From contig OX465121.1 of NCBI GenBank assembly GCA_949987565.1, positions 7,501,177 through 7,565,176 of the forward strand: a stretch of DNA of 64,000 nucleotides, in the 5' to 3' direction. The notes under the pieces were generated by a model. The model did no database searches. It was not told where the DNA came from and worked only from the letters and a program-made list of their open reading frames with translations. The position numbers and the translations under genes are program-made. Position 1 is the stretch's first letter, and each line of letters starts with the position of its first letter. Positions 48,864-59,687 of this stretch are shown here, piece by piece. Origin of the DNA: Luidia sarsii. Taxonomy: Eukaryota; Echinodermata; Asteroidea; Paxillosida; Luidiidae.

Positions 48864-49904
48864 GTTGGATTTTGTAAGAAAGTACCGTAGTCGCTGGTAT
48901 CCCGCGGCGCTTCCGTCCGCGCAGTGATGCGCCAGGTTACCAGCGAAAAAACGCCGGCTCTGCCGACTTTAAAGGAACACTCGCTTGTGTGGAAATTCAT
49001 GTTTAAAGTGAAAGCCTGACTTCAAATTTTATTTCTTAATTGTAGTGTAGTGAGTTGTTAAAAATTGCGCCAACCATAAAAAAAAACCGAATTCAAATAA
49101 TTTATAGAAATAAATTATCCTTTATATTTGGCCAAAAGAACAGTGCCAAGTTCATCAAATTGCAATAATTGTAAGCGTGGAAATCTGCTAAGCTGGAAAA
49201 CTCTTCCTTGTGTGTAACTATAAGGATCACAAGCCACATTGCGATGTGATGTCCAGCGCTTTTGACATGTATTCCACTCTTCTTTAGTTTATTCAGCCTG
49301 AAAATGTTTGGGTTGTCAAGGTTGTCCAGTTTGGGTTGTCAAGGTGATCCTATAGGTATGCATCATGGGATGGCATTTTGTGCTAAAGCAAATTAGGTCA
49401 GCTAGCAGTTTTTGGCATTTGTTTTCCCGCAATCAACTTAATTCCTATACCGGTAAGTAAAAGTAACTGCCAGATTCAAATTACGTGCTGCTGTTGCACA
49501 GATATATCTCATCCTGTTACCATCCTGGTAAGCCCAAAGGGCGATTTCCGGGCAATTTTCAGGCAACAAAGGTTGCCAGCAACTAGGATCGCTTGAAAAT
49601 CACCCGGTATGACAAATCAAGCGATGCACAGGCAACTTTTCGAGTAGATCTTCGTTCTGCTTCCCGGCAATGTCCAATGAAGCACCAATCAAAATGCTCA
49701 TGTTCAATCACGTGATACTTCAGGCCGGCCATAACTCACTCATTATCCTCTCATGCACAATACACTTCATCTAATAAGAACAAATTGCGGACGAGTTGAT
49801 TTATTTTCTGATAAACCGTTTTATTTACACCAGGCTTTTGTACATCTCACGTTGTAATACACTTTAATTGGTAATCAGTTAAACTATTACTATCAACAAA
49901 GAAA
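48864..49904. other. UQCRB 5' flank and intergenic spacer
   Basis: The first 100 bp upstream of the UQCRB ATG are CpG-rich (gtatcccgcggcgcttccgt) and probably include its promoter; no TATA box is evident. A short local duplication (tttgggttgtcaaggt, twice) lies at 49,307-49,345. Nothing else is recognised. Confidence 0.5.
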
Positions 49905-49955
49905 GGGCCTTTGAGAAAGGTCCTGCTAGGATCGAAACGTCAGGCCCACTCAATT
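49905..49955 (+). ncRNA. Hammerhead-like motif, family a, solo copy
   Basis: gggcctttgagaaaggtcct, then gctaggatcgaaacgtcagg and cccactcaatttt. Stem I, stem II and the GAAACGTC block are intact. No larger PLE piece is attached. Confidence 0.5.
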
Positions 49956-49989
49956 TTAACATTTAAAGGACTTTAATCCCGTGACAGCA

Positions 49990-50250
49990 ATGAAATCTGA
50001 CAGGACCAATATAAAACAAAAATTTAAAAAATGCGATTCAGCGGAACGTTCCAATTCCAACACAAATCGCTTCGCAAATAAATGCGATTATTTGGAAAAG
50101 TCTCACTCTTAGTAGAGTCCGAGTTGCGATTCAAATCCCACTAATGATCGCGTTTATTGTGTCCAAACACACACACACACAAAGTGGAGTTTGAATCGCG
50201 AATCAAAACGCGATCCAAGTAATCGCATTTTATTTGTGACGGTGGAAACG
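49990..50250. repeat. Possible degraded MITE with repeated aatgcgatt motif
   Basis: The 9-mer aatgcgatt or its complement recurs at several points, with cgcg-flanked variants and a short (CA)n near 50,170. The ends look roughly inverted, but I could not define exact boundaries. Confidence 0.3.
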
Positions 50251-50253
50251 GTC

Positions 50254-53200
50254 CTAGTGTCGGCTTTCCTGTCTCTTCCGCGTCTCGATGAGGCTCTTCA
50301 GCTGGCGATTGTCCACGAGGTCCGCTTTGCTGATGGGCACCTGGTTACCACAACCGGTGACGGGACACCTACAACAACGACACAGAAACAAACAAAAACA
50401 AAAAACAAAAAAGTCAGACCACTGGTCGGGACCTTCGCGAACCCATGGCCAATGCCACTGGTCAACAAAGGGCAAGGATCTTTTGTATATTAATTCCCAT
50501 GGATTATCATGAGGTTGAGGTAATTGCAAACTGCTCACTGACTAACGTGACCCGCAATACACACCGGTGAACCTCCAAAGTTTGAGGGGCCTGACTTTTG
50601 CGATCCTAGCAGGACCTTTTTTTTCTTTGCCTTTGAGAAAGGTCCTGCCAGGGTCGAAACGTCAGGCCCTCTAACTTTTGAAATCTTTGCCCTTGAGAAA
50701 GGTCCTGCTAGGATCGAGAAACGTCAGGCCCTCTAACTTTTGAGATTTTATGTATTGCAGGTTAGTTTAGTCAGTGAGCAGTTCGCAACAGTTGTTTGTA
50801 TTTTAACTTGAAGCTTGACAGATCTTTTGGATTTTTCCAGGTGACACGATCTTTTGACTTTTCGTTGCCCTCATCCAAGCAAAGTCACACTTCAGGAACC
50901 CCCACCCCCCCCCAAAAAAAATCGGGTTTCGGTGAGAAGGTATTGTGGTGTGTTTCATGACAAATTGTTCACTGGTTCCCGCTCTGCGTTGCCTTACTTG
51001 GCGTTGCGTCGGTTCCGGACAATCTGCAGGATGGCAGCCCGCTCGTAGCTGTGGCTGCAGTGCCTATTGGTGACTGGGTCCGTCATTTCGCAGCGAGTGA
51101 TCGGGCACATGGTGGTCAGCTCACACTGCGTTATGATGACGTCATCGTCGTCCGCGGGCTCGGCCGAAGTGGACGGCATGCTCTCCCCTGAAAAGAGAAC
51201 GGCCATAACCTGAATGGATTACGGGGGGTAAAGGTACTAAGTGCAATAAGCAAATACCTGGTTTATACCAACCAGACTTCTGCATGATGGTATGGTCTTC
51301 CCCTGGAAAGAGAACGGCCAAACCTGAATGGATACCGTGGGGTAAAGGTACTAAGTGCAATAAGCAAGTACCGTAGCCGGTTACCAACCAGACTTCTGCA
51401 TGATGGTATGGTCTTCCCCTGGAAAGAGAGCAGCCAAACCTGAATGGATACCGGGGGGCAGGGTACTAAGTGCAATAAGCAAATACCTGGTTACCAACCA
51501 GACTTCTGCATGATGGTATGGTCTTCCCCTGGAAAGAGAACAACCAAACCTGAATGGATACCGGTGGGCAAGGTACTAAGTGCAATAAGCAAATACCTGG
51601 TTACCAACCAGACTTCTGCATGATGGTATGGTCTTCCCTGGAAAGAGAACAACCAAACCTGAATGGATACCGGGGGGCAGGGTACTAAGTGCAATAAGCA
51701 AATACCTGGTTACCAACCAGACTTCTGCATGATGGTATGGTCTTCCCCTGGAAAGAGAACGGCCAAACCTGAATGGATACCGTGGGGTAAAGGTACTAAG
51801 TGCAATAAGCAAGTACCGTAGCCGGTTACCAACCAGACTTCTGCATGATGGTATGGTCTTCCCCTGGAAAGAGAGCAGCCAAACCTGAATGGATACCGGG
51901 GGGCAGGGTACTAAGTGCAATAAGCAAATACCTGGTTACCAACCAGACTTCTGCATGATGGTATGGTCTTCCCCTGGAAAGAGAACAACCAAACCTGAAT
52001 GGATACCGGTGGGCAAGGTACTAAGTGCAATAAGCAAATACCTGGTTACCAACCAGACTTCTGCATGATGGTATGGTCTTCCCTGGAAAGAGAACAACCA
52101 AACCTGAATGGATACCGGGGGGCAGGGTACTAAGTGCAATAAGCAAATACCTGGTTACCAACCAGACTTCTGCATGATGGTATGGTCTTCCCCTGGAAAG
52201 AGAACGGCCAAACCTGAATGGATACCGTGGGGTAAAGGTACTAAGTGCAATAAGCAAGTACCGTAGCCGGTTACCAACCAGACTTCTGCATGATGGTATG
52301 GTCTTCCCCTGGAAAGAGAGCAGCCAAACCTGAATGGATACCGGGGGGCAGGGTACTAAGTGCAATAAGCAAATACCTGGTTACCAACCAGACTTCTGCA
52401 TGATGGTATGGTCTTCCCCTGGAAAGAGAACAACCAAACCTGAATGGATACCGGTGGGCAAGGTACTAAGTGCAATAAGCAAATACCTGGTTACCAACCA
52501 GACTACTGCATGATGGTATGGTCTTCCCTGGAAAGAGAACAACCAAACCTGAATGGATACCGGGGGGCAGGGTACTAAGTGCAATAAGCAAATACCTGGT
52601 TACCAACCAGACTTCTGCATGATGGTATGGTCTTCCCCTGGAAAGAGAACAGCCAAACCTGAATGGATACCGGGGGGCAAGGTACTAAGTGCAATAAGCA
52701 AATACCTGGTTACCAACCAGACTTCTGCATGATGGTATGGTCTTCCCCTGGAAAGAGAACGGCCAAATCTGAATGGATACCGGGGGGGCAAGGCACTAAG
52801 TGCAATAAGCAAATACCTGGTTACCAACCAGACTTCTGCATGATGGTATGGTCTTCCCCTGGAAAGAGAACAGCCCTGCCTACCTGCGCTCCTGTACTGC
52901 CTGAGCTTCTCCCGGAGTTCGTCCATCTTCTTGTGGCCGAGCGACGACCCGCCGCCACCGCCGCCGCCGTCCTCCCTCTGCACTGCAGCAACGGCGCCCC
53001 CGACAAGACTCGACACGTCGGCGTTCATCTGCTCGTCTCCGGTCATCTTCTGGAGCTGGCGGGGCAAAGGGAAGATGGCGACGGTACGGTCGTTTAGGCG
53101 TTGCGGCTACTGGTTACTTGACAGGCTTGAGCATTACAATTGAGTCTGGCGAGAGTGGACTGCCGGCCCAATTGGTTGAGATAGCAAATTTTTGGCCAGA

Positions 53201-54363
53201 GTGGCACCCCGTACCTGACCCTTGACCTGCTTGACTGCCTTGACGTACTGCTGTAGGTCTTGCTCCATGTGGGCATAGTCTTCCATTGTCCGCTTTAAAT
53301 CCTCCAACTGAACGTCGGTTCCGTCACCTTGACAACAAAGAGAAAGAGTGAATGTGAGTGAGTGTGAACTGTGAGTGGATGGAGGGTCGGACGAACAGAC
53401 GGATGCATGAACAAACCAATGAAAGAATGAGCGAATGTGCAAAGGATTGAATGTGCGAATGGACTAACAAATGAATGAACAATAGAAATGACATGATTTC
53501 ACCATGGAAATAATTATCAATTGAATGAATGAAAAAGAATGAACGAGTAAACGGACGAACAGACGGATGCATGAACAAACCAATGAAAGAATGAGCGAAT
53601 GTGCAAAGGATTGAATGTGCGAATGGACTAACAAATGAATGAACAATAGAAATGACATGATTTCACCATGGAAATAATTATCAATTGAATGAATGAAAAA
53701 GAATGAACGAGTAAATGAACGAGTGAATGTAAAACCGAACGAACAAATGAACGAATAAAGGAATGAATTTACAAATGAACGAACATTATGAATGAATTAA
53801 TATAATCAATGAACAAATAAACACGAATGAATGAATATAAAAATGTTAATGAACGAATAAACTAACAAATGAGTGAATGGATATAATCAATGAAGGAATT
53901 AACGAATGAAGGAATTAACGAATGAAGGAATTAACGAATGAAGGAAATAACGAATGAAGGAATGAAGGAATGAAGGAATGAAGGAATGAAGGAATGAAGG
54001 AATGAAGGAATGAAGGAGTGAAGGAGTGAAGGAGTGAAGGAGTGAAGGAATGAAGGAATGAAGGAATGAAGGAATGAAGGAATGAAGGAATGAAGGAATG
54101 AATGAGTGAAGGAGTGAAGGAGTGAAGGAATGAAGGAATGAAGAAATGAAGGAATGAAGGAATGGAGGAATGGAGGAATGGACCAATGAACCAATGAATG
54201 TCAGAATTGGGTTCAAATGTTTACCCTCAGCGGCTGTTTCTGCGAGATCCAGGGAGACTTCAATGATGTCTTCCATGCCGATAGTCACATAGGACTGCAC
54301 CTTCTCAATGCCCCTCAGAGCCCCGTCCACCATAGACAGATTGGCAATGGTGGCTCCCGCCAT
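50254..54363 (-). CDS. NSMCE2: E3 SUMO-protein ligase NSE2 (MMS21), SMC5/6 complex
   Basis: Five exons join in phase on the minus strand: 54,363-54,225 (ATG), 53,327-53,215, 53,055-52,884, 51,187-50,998 and 50,368-50,254 (stop TAG). They give 242 residues, close to the vertebrate length. The N-terminal half is helical and binds SMC5 in known homologues (GMEDIIEVSLDLAE; MEQDLQQYVKAVKQVK). The C-terminal SP-RING is complete: CPITRCEMTDPV, the zinc ligands Cys and His in HCSHSYE, and the second cysteine pair in CPVTGC. This domain recruits the SUMO-charged E2 in DNA repair. A seven-glycine run lies in the linker encoded by exon 3 (the third from the ATG). In-frame codons upstream of the ATG run into a poly-C/poly-A tract, so MAGATIAN is the best start. 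Intron 3 is wholly minisatellite and intron 1 is simple repeat. Confidence 0.94.
50575..50735. repeat. Three clustered hammerhead-like motifs
   Basis: A minus-strand copy (about 50,587-50,620, with cttttgcgatcc) is followed by two plus-strand copies (about 50,629-50,672 and 50,688-50,732). In the second copy stem II changes from AGGATC to AGGGTC, which keeps pairing through G-U. The third copy has two extra bases before GAAA. All lie in NSMCE2 intron 4. Flanking gactaa and gcaaactgctcactgac fragments show PLE origin. Confidence 0.55.
51191..52883 (-). repeat. Minisatellite filling NSMCE2 intron 3, about 111-bp units
   Basis: About 15 units of roughly 111 bp carry the anchor ggtatggtcttcccctgg. 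A second-order period of 445 bp (four units) is visible at 51,491, 51,936 and 52,381. On the coding strand every unit contains a strong 3' splice-site mimic (gttctctttccag|ggg) and, 42 nt later, a 5' splice-site mimic (accag|gtatttg). The real acceptor (gttctcttttcag|ggg at 51,188) looks like the same sequence. The array starts within 20 bp of the real donor, so essentially the whole intron is repeat. Open frames across it are not genes. Confidence 0.92.
53340..54195. repeat. GAATGAA-type simple repeats in NSMCE2 intron 1
   Basis: Degenerate tetranucleotide-type repeats (gaatgaacgaatga and similar) turn into a regular ggaatgaa array from about 53,935 to 54,180. A tandem duplication of about 167 bp (starting aacagacggatgcatgaac) occurs at about 53,393 and 53,560. 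Translations give serine/histidine/phenylalanine-rich nonsense. Confidence 0.9.
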
Positions 54364-54398
54364 CGTTAACAGGATCTCTCCTCCGCTCCAAAACCTGC

Positions 54399-54437
54399 CC
54401 CCCCCCCCCAAAAAAAAAAAAAAAAAAAAAAAAGGGG
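54399..54437. repeat. Poly-C / poly-A tract
   Basis: A run of C followed directly by a run of A and then G lies about 40 bp upstream of the NSMCE2 start codon. Length here may be unreliable in assemblies. Confidence 0.85.
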
Positions 54438-54477
54438 GATCAAATCATCAGGAAAAGCTGACTGCATTTCGCTATTC

Positions 54478-54615
54478 GCAGTGGCTATCGTTACGGCAGC
54501 CGTAACACAATTTCCGTTATGGCACTGAGCATGAGACAGCACTGCCCATACAGTGCCTGTGCATGTGGGGTTTAATAACTCCATAAATTACGGCTGCCGT
54601 AACAATAGCCACAGC
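54478..54615. mobile_element. Short inverted-repeat element upstream of NSMCE2
   Basis: cagtggctatcgttacggc at the left faces its imperfect complement gccgtaacaatagccacag at the right. Each arm contains the small palindrome ttacggcagccgtaa. The arms are about 27 bp and the loop about 80 bp. It is a MITE-like element in the likely NSMCE2 promoter region. Confidence 0.6.
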
Positions 54616-54759
54616 GTTCTCTATTTTACTCGTTTATTTTCAAACTTCAATCCAGCTGTGCTCAAAAAATGTTGGAAAAAGGAAAAAAAGAGCTACAGTT
54701 AATGTACATAGTCTGTAGTCGGGGCCTACTAATACTATAATACAGTTACTACTAATATT

Positions 54760-54940
54760 AAAATTTAGTGGGCCTGACGTTTCGATCCTAGCAGGACCTT
54801 TCTCAAAGGCAGAGTGACAAGGACAAAACAGATACATGTACACGAAGGAAGGGGGGAGAGTGAATAGGACACGGAAGAGAAACAGAGGACAAAGAGTAAA
54901 GCTGGTAGGGAGAGATCAAAGGGAAGGGCAACTACTAAGT
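54760..54940 (-). mobile_element. Truncated PLE insertion (3' end, family a)
   Basis: Matches the first 180 bp of the full PLE at 44,460: hammerhead-like motif, then gagtgacaaggacaaaacag and acggaagagaaacag. Flanking actaatatt repeats (54,751-54,759 and 54,941-54,949) suggest a target duplication of about 9 bp. It is a 5'-truncated copy. Confidence 0.75.
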
Positions 54941-54989
54941 ACTAATATTAAATAATGTCTATAGTAATAAGTATAGTTCCATGCCGTAC

Positions 54990-55681
54990 CCCCAGAACTA
55001 TGGGGTTCTACGTCTTCCGCTGCTCTCCCGACCGGAACCCCACAGATAACTATGCTTTTTTCTCATAGGCTTCTGTGTAATGTTCACAAGTGCTGTGGCA
55101 TAGGGCTCAGCAGGTTCAGCATAACTCATAAAATACTGCTTCATTTGGCCCAGGATTTCTAGCAAATGTGGTTTACATACCACGCACCTGTGTGCAACTG
55201 TCCATGTGGCGAAAATGTGTCGATTTCCCCCCCCCCCCCAAAATGGGCGAAAACCTCCCGGTTCGGTTGCAAGGTTCAAACGGCAGCTCTGTAACTGGCA
55301 GTCTGGTCCCCTGTAGGCTGTAGTACGGTATAGCGCCTTGCTGCGAAGACGTACAGGGGACCAGACTGCCAGTTGCGGCACTGACGTTTGAATCTTGCAA
55401 CCAAACCGGGATGTTTTTGCCCATTTTTGTGAGGAAATCGCCACATTTTCGCCACATGGACAGTTGCACACAGGTGCGTGGTATGTTGTAAACCACATTT
55501 GCTAGAAATCTTGGGCCATATGAAGCAGTATTTTATTTGTTATTTTGAACCTGCTGATCCCTATGCCACAGCATTAGTGTCTAGTGAACGTTACACAGAA
55601 GCCTATGGGAAAAAAACATAGTTATCTGTGGGGTTCCGGTCGGGAAAGCAGCGGACGATGTAGAACCCCACAGTTCTGGGG
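54990..55681. mobile_element. 692-bp foldback element, arms about 300 bp
   Basis: The left end (ccccagaactatggggttct) and right end (agaaccccacagttctgggg) are near-perfect complements. The match continues inward through gaccggaaccccacagataa, aagcagtattttat, the cacaggtgcgtggtatgt block and gggaccagactgccagt, to a centre near 55,335. Arms are about 90% alike by eye. It has no coding content. A transcript would fold into a hairpin of about 300 bp. Confidence 0.88.
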
Positions 55682-55802
55682 ATAAGTACAGACTACAGAC
55701 TGTACTACTACTAGTAAGTAGAGTAACACTCACTAACAGTAGTCAGTACAGTACGAAATTTGGACTTTGGAGGATCCTCCAAAATCCAAATTATGATAAA
55801 AT

Positions 55803-55970
55803 AAGGGTGACTTGTCGGGTCCAGGTTACTCGGACTAGAAAGTATAGCTAGTTCAGTACTAGTCCGAGTAACGGACCCGACGAGTCACCCTTTTTTATCG
55901 AATTTTGAAATTTCAAAATTCGAGAAAAAGGGTGACATGTCGGGTCCAAGTTACTCGGACTAGTTCAGTA
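55803..55970. repeat. Nested inverted repeat, three alternating copies
   Basis: A segment of about 35 bp (aagggtgac..gtcgggtcca..gttactcggact, shortened) occurs in order forward, inverted, forward. Another fragment of it is at 39,118. It appears to be a second small foldback family. Confidence 0.75.
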
Positions 55971-56430
55971 CAGTAGTTGATCAAGGAGCTTATTTACGCG
56001 TTGGTTTTCGTCAGTTTTGCAACAGTACCGGAACAAACATTCAAGACTTGACTCACCGGACGACAAGAAGAGCACGATTCCTGGATGGGAACTTGACAGA
56101 GCGCTGCCAGGAAGGTGGAAAAGGGGCAAAAAAAAACCCGTTCACAAACACCATGTATGATCGATCCCGCGCTGAATCCAAACCCAATTCGGGGTCACAC
56201 TGCAGACAGAGGTCACCGTAGACTTGTCATCCAGTCGCTCGTTTGGTGGTTATGTCAAAAATAATACGCGCCCTCCCTCTTGGTAAAGATTAGAGCACTC
56301 TCCTTATTCCTCCATGATTAGAGGTAGAAATTTGGGGCGGTAGGCCTACGTGGTGGGGAAGGGGGGCATTTTCTTACCTCTGCGATGTTGCATGATGACG
56401 CCAGCATATAATAAGGTCTTACTTAACAAT
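55971..56430. other. Intergenic stretch with no recognised content
   Basis: I see no repeat family, exon or RNA gene between the small foldback and the SINE tail. Confidence 0.5.
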
Positions 56431-56433
56431 TCT

Positions 56434-56512
56434 TCAATGAGGTTTTGCCCTGCTCGACGTGATAAACACTGAATGCTCAGTGCTTTGCCCGGTGCCTGAT
56501 GAACTTATACTA
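56434..56512 (-). mobile_element. SINE body fragment, copy 3
   Basis: On the minus strand catcaggcaccgggcaaagc ... cacgtcgagcagggcaaaacc matches the bodies of the SINEs at 36,891 and 42,975. The tRNA-like head is missing. Confidence 0.7.
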
Positions 56513-56528
56513 ACTTAATTACTAAACC

Positions 56529-56867
56529 GATATACAAAAATGTTGCAAACTGCTTATATACTGACTAAAATTACCAAAATGCAAATCATAAAATTTAGTG
56601 GGCCTGACGTTTCGATCCTAGCAGGACCTTTCTCAAAGGCAGAGTGACAAGGACAACACAGATACATGTACAAGAAGGAAGGGGGAATTCGGAAGACAGT
56701 GAATAGGACACGGATGAGAAACTCTTAGTCCTTTGTTTCTCATCCGTGTCCTATATTCACTCTCTTCCCCCTTCCTTCGTGTACATGTATCTGTGTTGTC
56801 CTTGTCACTCTGCCTTTGAGAAAGGTCCTGCTAGGATCGAAACGTCAGGCCCACTAAATTTTATAAC
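56529..56867. mobile_element. Palindromic PLE insertion, two opposed hammerhead-like motifs, 10-bp TSD
   Basis: Leader gatatacaaaaatgttgc, then a PLE 3' end on the minus strand (motif at about 56,600-56,643) that continues into an inverted copy (motif at about 56,808-56,852). The two arms meet near 56,725. Flanks ttactaaacc (56,519-56,528 and 56,868-56,877) form the target-site duplication. Confidence 0.8.
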
Positions 56868-57115
56868 TTACTAAACCATTGTATGGTGCTGGATGATATA
56901 CAAAAGGTAGCATCGCTATGGGGTTGCTGGGTAATAATTATAATAGTCTACACTTATATGAACTTCGTTGCGTTACTATGAATTAAAAGGGCCCGGTATT
57001 TCAGAAACAGCAAGCTTAGGGCACTGTACACTGTACAGTACACTGAAGTTTTGTCAGACAGAAACGAGCCTGGGGGAGCACAACTGCATGATCCATTTAG
57101 AGCCTATGTATAAAA

Positions 57116-57587
57116 TGTGACCCGGGGCACCCGGCACAGCATAATGAGGAATAACCCCCACTTTTGAGATTTTGAGATTTTCTAATGATGTGAAAGAGTA
57201 TACCATTAGCTTTCAAATGATATCAGAATTATTTCCGTGTGAACTTTGTTGTAAATGGTACAAGGGGACATCGCTCGTTCATTTGGTACCAGACACAATA
57301 TAGCAGCACCATTCTAACTCCTCGAAAGCGGCCATTCAAAAAGGAAGGAACTTTACATTTTCATGAAAACAGTACACAAACACTCCCTCGAAATCCTCGG
57401 TTTTTTTTAACATTTAGAGACGGATTTTGGAAAAATCCTTTGGACATAATATCCTCCAATACATTAACTTTCCAAAAATACAAAAACATTTTTTTTTTCG
57501 AATTGAGAAGATACTTTGACTTCAGGCGTTGTTTACTCGAAAAGTGTTTTTGTGGGATATTCCTCATGTCGCTGTGCCGGGTCACAA
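57116..57587 (-). mobile_element. Second dispersed copy of the satellite MITE
   Basis: Same structure as 40,265-40,727, with the left inverted end expanded (tgtgacccggggcacccggc). It contains the 32-bp segment absent from the 481-type satellite units. No tandem neighbour is present. Confidence 0.88.
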
Positions 57588-58680
57588 ATATGGAATCACC
57601 GAGTCGACCGGTGGCCTCGCTTAGCGTCCAGAATCACTGGGGCATGGGCGGAGAGTTAACGCTATTGTATGCCATTGAAATACGGATACAATGGCGAGCA
57701 TAGGGAAATACGTACAATTCGAAGTTGGGCACTTGTACTCAATCATTTTCAATTCGGAATATGTGGGAAAGCGGGAGGGAGGGGGAGCTAAGGGGAAAAC
57801 CGGGGAAAAGTTTGTCGACCCCAAGGAAGCAGGGCCTGGTGGTGGGGTTTTCTCATCATGCACGCCATGTCTCTGATCAAGCCATAGCATCGAAACGTCG
57901 TTCCCTCTAATTTTGAGCTTTGCATATTCTTGCATCGTTTAAATCAATTTAATGCATGCAATATTTCGACACTTTCGACTCCCTCCCATTCACAGAAACC
58001 GTCAAATTTTCCATCAACTCATCAATTCCATCCATCATTGAGTAGAGCATTCCCCCTTTTTGAAGAGATTCTGCTACAGTCTCGATGAAACACCTTCACC
58101 TCTATATAAGGACATGGAGGAGAAGATGAATGCGTTGCATGGCTATCGCATAACGTTAAACATCAAACGAGTTGGCATGAGTCTCACATGCTACTGTGTA
58201 CAACCTGACTGGCACAAGTCCACTAATCGGCGCGTCCAGGTCAGAACCAGGTATATATAGCTGTATGAGGTTGGTCATGTCCTACACCTTGACTGATGGC
58301 GAATTTATTGCCAGAATTTTATGCGCTTTACTCCACCACATGGAAAAAGGAAACCAGGAAGGCCCAGGACACGTACTGTACTTGCAGTATATACAACAGC
58401 TATTCGGAGACTATGATTATATGAAGGGATGCTACGACCAAAATTATATTGTCAACTCTGCTCAAGACCGCTGTGGTCGGAGACAGCTTGAATTGACCGT
58501 CGCCTGCTTCACAGCCGATTCGATGGTGATTATGGTGATGATCGAAACACCAGTTTGTCAAGAGGCTTACAGGTGGCGCCATTTATATAATTCGTATTTA
58601 AGTCTCGATTTCATGATTGATCCTTGTCGGATATATAGTTCCCTCTGCCTCCCGCAAGGATAGGGCTGGCACATAATAAT
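57588..58680. other. Intergenic region with an unassigned open frame
   Basis: A 155-codon frame (58,196-58,663, +, TTG-type start) matches no family I know, and I see no splice context or codon bias to support it. A TATA-like ctctatataagg lies at about 58,098. A weak hammerhead-like remnant (catcgaaacgtcg) sits near 57,887. No gene is called. Confidence 0.4.
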
Positions 58681-58687
58681 ATGAGCT

Positions 58688-58995
58688 ATGAGATTGAGTG
58701 AGCGGTGCATTGAAAACTACCCGTGTTTACCTTGCCTGGATGTGATGAGCCAGGGGAACAATCAAACGAACAAACAGACAAAGGAACCAGGATTCGTTGA
58801 TGTTTTTTTTTTAAACTCACTTCCTCTTCATCTGGATACTCGGATCATGTTTTCTAAATCATGCGTCATGTTTTCTCACCATAGAGTGGGCGGTGAAAGC
58901 TACGAGTGTTTACCTTGCTTTGATGTACTGAAGCCTGGGAAAAACGAACGGAACAAATGAATGTTTCGTTGATTTTTTTTAAAACTTATTTCCTC
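58688..58995. repeat. Degenerate tandem duplication, about 190 bp
   Basis: Two related halves: gagcggtgcattgaaaacta ... tttaccttgcctggatgt ... ttcgttgatgttttt, then gggcggtgaaagctacga ... tttaccttgctttgatgt ... ttcgttgatttttt. The origin is unknown. Confidence 0.6.
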
Positions 58996-58998
58996 CTC

Positions 58999-59270
58999 TC
59001 AAAATTTAGTGGGCCTGACGTTTCGATCCTAGCAGGACCTTTCTAAAAGGCAGAGTGACAAGGACAAAACAGATACATGTACACGAAGGAAGGGGGAAGA
59101 GAGTGAATAGGACAAGGATGAGAAACAAAGGACAAAGAGTAAAGCTAGGGCGAGATCAAAGGGAAGGGCAAGGAGCAGGGTAGGAATTAGTGAGAAATTT
59201 GGAGATTTGCATTTTGGTAATTTTATAGTCAGTATAAACAGTTTGCAACATTTTTGTATATCACTCTAAG
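58999..59270. mobile_element. PLE-derived insertion with 13-bp TSD
   Basis: Perfect direct repeats ttatttcctcctc at 58,986-58,998 and 59,271-59,283 bound the element. It begins with the PLE 3' end and hammerhead-like motif on the minus strand (core mutated: ttttagaaagg) and ends with the PLE leader in inverted orientation (gcaacatttttgtatatcac). Confidence 0.82.
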
Positions 59271-59687
59271 TTATTTCCTCCTCGTCAAAATAAGTTCTAA
59301 AGGTTCTGTATTCTATTACAGTCCTACTCGTCCTTCATGCACCAATGAACCTGTGTACGTGCGGTTATAGGAATGCCAGTCTGTACCTCTATCCTGATGT
59401 AAAAATAGAAGTACATGTATAGGCCTTTTGTTCGATCGTAGAAATGACGAGAAGGGAGCGATGAATATTGCAATTGAACTACATCTGCGCAGTTGGCCCG
59501 CGCACAGGCTGCGCGGAATTGTTACTTCCTCCTGTGAGATATTATTTCGCTCCCATTTCAACACCACAGTCGGTCTTAGCTTGGAGAAGGCGGTGGCTAG
59601 GGGTTAATGGCGATGCACTGGCGTCTACTGTAAACTCCAACAATCCGGATAAAGACTCGAAGGTTGCAGACTTAAGCTGATTCAATC

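Noticed and set aside
51142..52584. Open frames through the NSMCE2 minisatellite
   Set aside because: They repeat with the 111-bp period and lie wholly inside an intron whose flanking exons join perfectly in phase.
53324..54194. Serine/histidine-rich open frames
   Set aside because: Translation of the ggaatgaa simple repeat in NSMCE2 intron 1.
57840..57910. Hammerhead near catcgaaacgtcg
   Set aside because: Only the GAAACGTC half is present. Stem II and the CTGATGA core cannot be formed.
58196..58663. 155-codon open frame as a gene
   Set aside because: No recognisable domain, no ATG in a good context, no splice sites tied to it, and no codon bias like the neighbouring exons.
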